From: Chloroflexota bacterium | GTDB taxonomy: Bacteria; Chloroflexota; Dehalococcoidia; DSTF01; JACRBR01 | DNA length: 20,744 bases | Assembly: GCA_021813085.1 (NCBI GenBank) | Contig: JAKAMA010000003.1 | Span: 1 to 20,744 of the forward strand | Direction: 5' to 3' | Shown: piece after piece, positions 16,736 to 20,744 of the stretch | How the letters are laid out: each line of letters starts with the position of its first letter | Position numbering within the stretch: the first letter of the stretch is position 1 | Program-made: the position numbers and the translations under genes | Notes under the pieces: model-generated | What the model saw: the letters and a program-made list of their open reading frames with translations, nothing else | Told to the model about the DNA's origin: nothing | The model's database searches: none

Positions 16736-16787
16736 TATCTGCGCCATCTGCGGACGCCCCCGGCGCCGGCATCTGTGACATCTGTGG
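16736..16787. repeat. Cluster of four CATCTGYG direct repeats
   Basis: TATCTGCG (16736), CATCTGCGG (16745), CATCTGTGA (16770) and CATCTGTGG (16779) form two pairs with 9-base period, separated by a GC-rich palindromic block containing GGCGCC. A further GCATCTGTGG lies near 19713. They lie just downstream of the ferric-reductase-like gene. Confidence 0.45.
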
Positions 16788-16796
16788 TCCCCCGCG

Positions 16797-17477
16797 TCAC
16801 GCCGCGTCGGCCGTGCGGATCTTCACCACCTTCGGCCGCGCCGAGCGCGCCGCGAGGATCCGGAAGAACGTCAGGAACAGGACCGCGATGCCCGACGCGA
16901 GGTATGACACCTGCGCCGCGAGCGCCGGCGAGTCCGTGCCCGCGTAGATGCCGTGCGCCAGCGCCCCCACGAACAGCAGGAACGTCAGATAGTGCACCAG
17001 GCGCCATCCCCGCTGTCCGATCGCGCCCTTCAGGTAGAAGGTCGCCGTGATGATCAGCGACCCGTAGAGCGTGAACACGCCCACCGCCACCGGCAGCGTC
17101 CGGTACTGCGACCGGAACGGGACCAGCATCTGTGCCAGCGTGAACTTCGCGTACGGGTCGGGCAGCATGATCAGCGCGTGAAACACCATCACGATCAGCA
17201 CGAAGATCGAGAGGAACTTGTGCACCTCGAAGACCCACGGCCGCCCCAGCATCCCATCGAACACCCGCGAGCTGATCGCGAGGCCCATCGCAACCGATGC
17301 GAACAGCAGCCAGAACGCCACGAACCCCGCCGACCTCCCGAGGTACCAGTAGAAGTGCACCGAGAACGGATAACGCGAGATCGCGAATGCGTGTGACGCC
17401 GTGACGCCGTACGCCCCCGACACGGTGGCGGCAGTGAGCGGCGCGCACCGCGCGACCGACGACAGCGCGCCGCTCAT
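16797..17477 (-). CDS. Ferric-reductase-like transmembrane protein with bis-haem histidines
   Basis: This 226-residue protein has about six membrane helices. Two histidine pairs are visible: His86 and His100 in EVHKFLSIFVLIVMVFH, and His162 and His175 in VHYLTFLLFVGALAH, spaced 14 and 13 residues. That is the arrangement that binds two b-type haems in the ferric reductase-like / YedZ (MsrQ) superfamily. There are no NAD- or FAD-binding domains, so it is a membrane electron conduit needing partners. It is the last gene of the minus-strand cluster after apbE and two small membrane proteins, 16 bases behind the preceding gene. Family precedent links such proteins with ApbE and flavin-based electron transfer across the membrane. 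The exact substrate is unknown. Confidence 0.85.
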   Translation of the reverse strand: MSGALSSVARCAPLTAATVSGAYGVTASHAFAISRYPFSVHFYWYLGRSAGFVAFWLLFASVAMGLAISSRVFDGMLGRPWVFEVHKFLSIFVLIVMVFHALIMLPDPYAKFTLAQMLVPFRSQYRTLPVAVGVFTLYGSLIITATFYLKGAIGQRGWRLVHYLTFLLFVGALAHGIYAGTDSPALAAQVSYLASGIAVLFLTFFRILAARSARPKVVKIRTADAA

Positions 17478-17493
17478 GCTGCCCCCGTGGCGA

Positions 17494-17922
17494 TCACGAT
17501 GCCCGTGTCGTCGTTACCGGCGCCGCCGCCGCTACGGGAGCGGGCGCGCTGGCCCGTGGCGGCGGCGCGGACGCGGCCTGCACCTGGACGTTCGCGCCCT
17601 GCTGGACCTGCGCCGGCGCCGCCGCCGGCGCAGGTGCGCTCCCCTGGATGATGTAGATCCGGCGGATGATGATCACCGGCGGCGGTGGTGCGGCCGCGGG
17701 AGGCGGTTGGGCGGCGGCCGCCGCGCGCGCGATGAGCGCGCTCCGCGCCTCCGGCGACAGCGCCGACAGGGCGATCAGGTCCTTCCGCAGCGTATCCGTC
17801 TGCGCCCCCGCCCCCGCCGGTCTCCCCGAAAGGTCGGGCCACGCCAGCGCCGTCCAGATCACCGCCACGGCCAGGCACGCTGTGCCGATGATCGTCAGCT
17901 TCGTCGCGATGAACTTCTTCAC
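17494..17922 (-). CDS. Small single-pass Ala/Pro-rich membrane protein, unknown
   Basis: This 142-residue protein starts at GTG 17922, with AGGGGG 8 bases upstream. Residues about 8-28 form one membrane helix (LTIIGTACLAVAVIWTALAW). A charged helical stretch to about 70 follows, then an Ala/Pro-rich tail. A short hydrophobic, strand-like core sits in the tail at 83-92 (VIIIRRIYII). The other small protein of the cluster has the same plan with a similarly placed VVITEYIQV, so the two may be distant paralogues. No known domain, haem-binding CxxCH or FMN-attachment signature was recognised. Position between apbE and the ferric-reductase-like gene suggests an accessory or anchoring role in the same redox module. 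The dispersed repeat lies directly upstream. Confidence 0.7.
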   Translation of the reverse strand: MKKFIATKLTIIGTACLAVAVIWTALAWPDLSGRPAGAGAQTDTLRKDLIALSALSPEARSALIARAAAAAQPPPAAAPPPPVIIIRRIYIIQGSAPAPAAAPAQVQQGANVQVQAASAPPPRASAPAPVAAAAPVTTTRAS

Positions 17923-17940
17923 CGCCGCGTCCCCCTACTG

Positions 17941-18066
17941 CCCTTCCAACTTGATGTGCCGCAATACGCCTCCGCACTGGAAGGTGAAAAATGGACCGTG
18001 GAACATCGGACGGCGAGACGGTCTTGGTCCCTGGCGTCCAACTTCCACCTTCTACCCTCCAGCGCC
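17941..18066 (-). repeat. Dispersed ~127-bp repeat, copy 2, upstream of the 142-residue protein gene
   Basis: This is the reverse-oriented counterpart of 8962-9088. Read on the minus strand it ends AAGTTGGAAGGG, 18 bases before the GTG of the 142-residue protein gene, the same relative orientation as copy 1 has to nuoK. The internal inverted repeat is kept: on the minus strand GAAGGTG and CACCTTC can pair. The conserved block of GTATTGCGGCACA is nearly unchanged between the copies. Confidence 0.8.
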
Positions 18067-18094
18067 CCTTGTGATGGATCCACTTCGAGCAGCA

Positions 18095-18469
18095 CTAGTC
18101 ATCGTGCCCTTCGCCGTCATCCCCGTAGCTCGGCGCGGGCGCGGCGGCGGCTGGCCGGCCGTCGTCGTGGGAGACGGGCGCCGTCGCCGGCTGCTGAGAC
18201 GCCGGCGCGGCGGCACTCGACACAGCCGGTACGCTGGCGCCGGCGGGCGCCGGCACCTGGATGTACTCCGTGATCACCACGGGCGTTGGAGCCGGCGCCG
18301 GTGCGGCCTGCGCTTGTGTCGCCACCGCGGTCGGCTGCGCGACCGCCTCGGCGGCTCGCTTGTGGCCTACCGAACCGAAGAGCCCGGCCTGCGCGCCGAA
18401 CGCCACGACCGCGAACCCGACCACCGTCGTCAGCGCCAGCGAGATTGCGAGCGCGAATCGTCGTTGCAT
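18095..18469 (-). CDS. Small single-pass Ala/Pro-rich membrane protein with acidic tail, unknown
   Basis: This 124-residue protein starts at ATG 18469, with GGGAGG 7 bases upstream, a strong site. An N-terminal membrane helix (residues about 5-30) may be a signal anchor; no cleavage motif is clear and there is no lipobox. The rest is Ala/Pro/Gln-rich with a short strand-like core VVITEYIQV at 64-72 and a C-terminal acidic tail with histidine (SYGDDGEGHDD) that could bind metal; that is an inference. The plan matches the next gene. It follows apbE by 144 bases on the same strand and probably belongs to the same redox module. I do not recognise the family. Confidence 0.7.
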   Translation of the reverse strand: MQRRFALAISLALTTVVGFAVVAFGAQAGLFGSVGHKRAAEAVAQPTAVATQAQAAPAPAPTPVVITEYIQVPAPAGASVPAVSSAAAPASQQPATAPVSHDDGRPAAAAPAPSYGDDGEGHDD

Positions 18470-18613
18470 GCGTCATCCTCCCTTGTTTCCTGCGTCAGCC
18501 CCGGTGCGTCTGCCCGTCGCCGTACGCCCACGTCCCTGTCTCCGTCCGTCCATCTCGCAGTCGCGTCTCCTCGCTCCCCATCCACCGGCGTCACCGCCGC
18601 GATCACACCGCCT

Positions 18614-19636
18614 TCATGCCGCCTCGCCCATGCGCCATCGCGCGGACGCGTACGTCCCGCCGCCCACCAGCACGAAGAGCCCTGCGGCGCCGTGCGCCGC
18701 GAGGAACCGTGCGCCGTCGTCGCGGCCCAGGAGCAGTGCTGTCTTCGCGAACACGTCCGCGTCCATCGCGCACGCCGCGCGTACCGAGACCGACAGCACG
18801 TCATTCTCCACCGGCGCCCCGGTCCGCGGGTCGATCAGGTGATGCTGCCAGCGGCCATTGCGGCGCCAGCGCCGCACCGCCGTCGTCGATGTTGCGAGCG
18901 CTTCGTCGTGCAGCCGCACCACGCCCAGGTCCGGCGCCGCCTCGAACGGGCTCGCGACGCCGACCAGCCAGCCGTCGCCGTCGGGGCCGTCGCCCGCCGC
19001 GAAGATGTCGCCGCCGGCATCCACGAGGTAGTCCCGCAGCGGCCGCAGGTGCGCCGCCGCCGCGTCCACCGCATACCCCTTGCCGATGCCGCCAAGGTCG
19101 ATGCGCAGGCCTGCCGGCGCCTGGACCGCCTGCCGCCGCCGGTCGAGCCGGAGCTCCGCGATCGTGTGGCGCGCGGGCGCCGGCCCGCTGACCCGTTCCA
19201 GATCACGGCCGGCGACCAGGTCGAACGACCGGTCGTAGCCCGCGGCCTCGAGCGCCGGCAGCACCGCCGGTTCGAAGATGCCGTCTGTCAGGCGCCCGTA
19301 GCGCTGCGCGTGCGCCAGGATGTCGAACAGCTCGCCGGACACCGGGAGCGCATGCCCCGCGCACGCGTTGAGGAGCGAAAGCTCGCTGTCGGTGCGGAAG
19401 CGTGAGCAGCGGTCCTCGACCTCGTGGAAGATGCGTTCGGCGTTCGCCAGGGCCCCCGCCTGCTGGTAGTCGCGCAGGAACAGCCGCACATCCGTATTCA
19501 TCGCGCGGAACCGGCGGCAGCCGAGCACGTTGCTCCAGGACGCCGGCGGACGTGGCAACGCCGTCTCGTCGCGGTCGAGTTCGGCGACCGCGCATCCCCC
19601 CGCGCCCGGTCCGCGCAGCCCCTGGTCGATGCTCAT
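18614..19636 (-). CDS. apbE: FAD:protein FMN transferase (ApbE family)
   Basis: ApbE covalently attaches FMN from FAD to Ser/Thr residues of target redox proteins. The 340-residue product has the expected series: FRAMNTDV at 43-50 (family FxAMGT, with Asn for Gly), DLGGIGKGYAVD at 180-191, DAGGDI at 206-211, HHLIDPRTG at 265-273 and DADVFAKTA at 292-300 with the Mg-binding aspartates. ATG 19636 was chosen because it keeps the FRAM block. A longer frame upstream to 20095 only translates hairpin repeats. No signal peptide or lipobox is evident, so the enzyme may act in the cytoplasm, unlike classical periplasmic ApbE. It is the first gene of the cluster ending in the ferric-reductase-like protein. 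No FMN-binding-domain substrate is visible in the window. Confidence 0.92.
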   Translation of the reverse strand: MSIDQGLRGPGAGGCAVAELDRDETALPRPPASWSNVLGCRRFRAMNTDVRLFLRDYQQAGALANAERIFHEVEDRCSRFRTDSELSLLNACAGHALPVSGELFDILAHAQRYGRLTDGIFEPAVLPALEAAGYDRSFDLVAGRDLERVSGPAPARHTIAELRLDRRRQAVQAPAGLRIDLGGIGKGYAVDAAAAHLRPLRDYLVDAGGDIFAAGDGPDGDGWLVGVASPFEAAPDLGVVRLHDEALATSTTAVRRWRRNGRWQHHLIDPRTGAPVENDVLSVSVRAACAMDADVFAKTALLLGRDDGARFLAAHGAAGLFVLVGGGTYASARWRMGEAA

Positions 19637-19753
19637 ATACCGGACAACTGCCTCCGCCCAGCGCAGGTGACGCCCACAGCGATAGATCTTTCCAATGTCT
19701 CCGCCGCGTCGCATCTGTGGCGCCGTGACGGTGCGGCCACCTGATCCGCGGGC

Positions 19754-19805
19754 TGAAAGCCCACGCGACAGCGTGGGCGTGAAAGCCCGAGCGACAGCGT
19801 GGGCG
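19754..19805. repeat. Two tandem 26-base hairpin repeats
   Basis: Two copies start TGAAAGCCC at 19754 and 19780 and differ at two positions. In the first copy GCCCACGC and GCGTGGGC are perfect 8-base arms around GACA. The second copy has GCCCGAGC in the left arm, so its stem is imperfect. This is a palindromic extragenic repeat of the kind often found in intergenic DNA. Confidence 0.75.
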
Positions 19806-19936
19806 CCTATCATGAATGTCGGCCGCCGCCCCGTCGCAGTGATGGGGCTGCCCCGCCATCCCCCGACGCCTGCTCTGGGACGAGATTCGCCCGCCCGCCC
19901 CCCTTCCACGCGCGCGCGAACGAGCGGCGACGCCGC

Positions 19937-20022
19937 GTAGGGGCACAAGGCGTTGTGCCCGCGTAGGGAGGGCACAAGGCGTTGTGCCCGCGTAGGGAGG
20001 GCACAAGGCGTTGTGCCCCTAC
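19937..20022. repeat. Three tandem GTAGGGGCACAA hairpin repeats
   Basis: Units lie at 19937-19962, 19963-19991 and 19992-20022. Each has perfect arms GGGCACAA and TTGTGCCC around GGCG. The first unit starts GTAGGGGCAC and the last ends GTGCCCCTAC, so the whole array is also bounded by a larger inverted repeat, while the internal joints read CGCGTAGGGAGG. This looks like duplication within one palindromic repeat. The unit start resembles the hairpin at 31-54. Confidence 0.85.
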
Positions 20023-20198
20023 TGGTTGCCACACCGCGGCGCGGCGCGCCGGCGTAGGGCGCTGCCAGAAAACCGCCAGCACGGCCTAGCCCCAAGCCGC
20101 ACCGTCATGTACGTTGTACCGGCCTCAGCGGCGGGCTGTCTCCGGACGCCTGCTGGCGCCCCTGTCTCGTCGCATCAACGCACCAGTTCTGTCCGAAT

Positions 20199-20204
20199 GG
20201 AGGG
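20199..20204 (+). promoter_or_regulatory. Ribosome binding site deciding the etfB TTG start
   Basis: GGAGGG at 20199-20204 lies 6 bases before TTG at 20211, which begins a frame whose first residues (HIVVCVKQVPD) match the normal N-terminus of EtfB. Confidence 0.75.
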
Positions 20205-20210
20205 ACGAAG

Positions 20211-20744
20211 TTGCATATTGTCGTCTGCGTGAAGCAGGTCCCCGACTGGGACATCCCCCCCGCCAGCTTCAAGGTCGATGAGGCGGCGAAGAAGGTCGTG
20301 CCGCCCCCCGGCGTCGCGCCCGTCCCCAGCCAGTTCGATGCCATCGCCGTCGAAGCGGCCATGCGCATCAAGGACGCCGCCGCCGATACCAGGGTCACGA
20401 TCATGAGCCTGGGCGCCGCCAGCGCCCGCGACGTCATCAAGCACGGCCTCGCGATGGGCGGCGACGAGGGCGTGCTGCTCGTCGATGACGCGTTCAACGA
20501 CCTCGACAGCACTGGCACCGCCACCGTGCTCTCCTCGGCGATCAAGAAGCTGGGCGATGTCAGCCTCGTGCTCACCGGCCGCCAGGCCGTCGACTGGGAC
20601 CTCGGCGTCACCGGCACGCTCATCGCCGAGATGCTCGGCGCGCCCGTCATCACCTTCGCGAAGGCGGTCACCGTCGCGGGCGACAAGGTCACCGTCGAGC
20701 GCGTGCTGCCCGATGCGTTCGAGACGGTCGAGGCGCCGCTGCCC
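20211..20744 (+). CDS. etfB: Electron transfer flavoprotein beta subunit (partial, runs off window)
   Basis: EtfB pairs with EtfA to form a soluble FAD-carrying electron carrier that takes electrons from acyl-CoA and other dehydrogenases. The frame starts at TTG 20211 and stays open for 178 codons to the window end; the usual length is about 250-260. Visible hallmarks are HIVVCVKQVPDWD at the N-terminus, QFDAIAVEAAMRIKD, VTIMSLGAASARDVIKHGLAMG, and the nucleotide-binding block LTGRQAVDWDLGVTGTLIAEMLG. Codon use matches the surrounding GC-rich genes. etfA is expected just downstream but is outside the window. EtfB is shared by classical and bifurcating ETFs, and this fragment does not settle which. 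Confidence 0.95.
   Translation, partial: MHIVVCVKQVPDWDIPPASFKVDEAAKKVVPPPGVAPVPSQFDAIAVEAAMRIKDAAADTRVTIMSLGAASARDVIKHGLAMGGDEGVLLVDDAFNDLDSTGTATVLSSAIKKLGDVSLVLTGRQAVDWDLGVTGTLIAEMLGAPVITFAKAVTVAGDKVTVERVLPDAFETVEAPLP

Larger units (their letters stand above)
16524..16796. other. Intergenic region upstream of glnA and downstream of the ferric-reductase-like gene
   Basis: These 273 bases hold no convincing gene. They contain a candidate glnA -10 element, a GC-rich block, and a cluster of short CATCTGYG direct repeats near the right end. No strong terminator with a U-tract was seen for the gene ending at 16797. Confidence 0.5.
19637..20210. other. Repeat-rich intergenic region between apbE and etfB
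   Basis: This 574-base region between divergent genes should hold the promoters of both. It contains a pair of 26-base hairpin repeats and a triple GTAGGGGCACAA hairpin array, listed separately. Open frames here translate the repeats and are not credible genes. An imperfect GTACGTTGTAC palindrome at 20109-20119 lies about 90 bases before etfB and could be a regulatory site. No clear -35/-10 pair was identified. Confidence 0.5.

Noticed and set aside
16736..16787. CxxC zinc-ribbon-like peptide (ICAICG) encoded by the CATCTGYG repeats
   Set aside because: The frame stops after a few codons and has no start or ribosome binding site, so the pattern is explained by the short DNA repeats.
19937..20022. 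Possible CRISPR array
   Set aside because: The units are contiguous palindromes with no unique spacers, and no cas gene is nearby.
19637..20095. Upstream extension of the apbE frame to 20095 (about 150 extra residues)
   Set aside because: The extension translates the hairpin repeats into repeated peptides such as RAQRLVPSLRGHNAL, has no ApbE-like sequence, and ATG 19636 already precedes the conserved FRAMNT block.

Overview
This is a GC-rich bacterial chromosome segment whose genes sit in tight, overlapping operons. It most likely comes from the phylum Chloroflexota, possibly a Dehalococcoidia-like lineage. That assignment is an inference. It rests on the high GC, on an 11-gene nuo operon without nuoEFG (an arrangement known from Dehalococcoidia), on a split MprF-like pair, and on short hairpin repeats of the GTAGGGGC type. 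No rRNA or marker gene in the window settles it.

Layout. 1-374: non-coding end with a GTAGGGGC-type hairpin and one possible 34-codon ORF. 375-3777 (minus): three genes joined by 4-base overlaps, encoding a lysyl-phosphatidylglycerol flippase-like membrane protein, an MprF-type aminoacyl-PG synthase and a rhomboid-fold membrane protein. 3778-4002: divergent promoter region. 4003-14334 (plus): nuoA-B-C-D-H-I-J-K-L-M-N, a complex I with the quinone module and the full membrane arm but no NADH-dehydrogenase genes. 14348-15092 (minus): a lower-GC, overlapping two-gene cassette that looks like toxin-antitoxin or other cargo. 15195-16523 (minus): glutamine synthetase type I. 16797-19636 (minus): apbE, two small Ala/Pro-rich single-pass proteins, and a ferric-reductase-like bis-haem membrane protein, together a candidate flavin/haem redox module. 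19637-20210: repeat-rich intergenic DNA with two tandem hairpin arrays. 20211-20744 (plus): start of etfB, which runs off the window.

How the genes fit together. Most of the window concerns membrane electron transfer. The 11-subunit complex I needs an electron donor that is not encoded in the operon. The electron-transfer flavoprotein and the ApbE/ferric-reductase cluster are nearby redox partners, but no direct link is shown. The most unusual features are: (i) a ~127-bp repeat present twice, each time just upstream of a GTG-started gene and in the same orientation to it, once inside the nuo operon where it supplies the apparent ribosome binding site of nuoK; (ii) the two unrecognised small membrane proteins between apbE and the ferric-reductase-like gene; (iii) a NuoH that lacks a glutamate normally conserved in the E-channel region.
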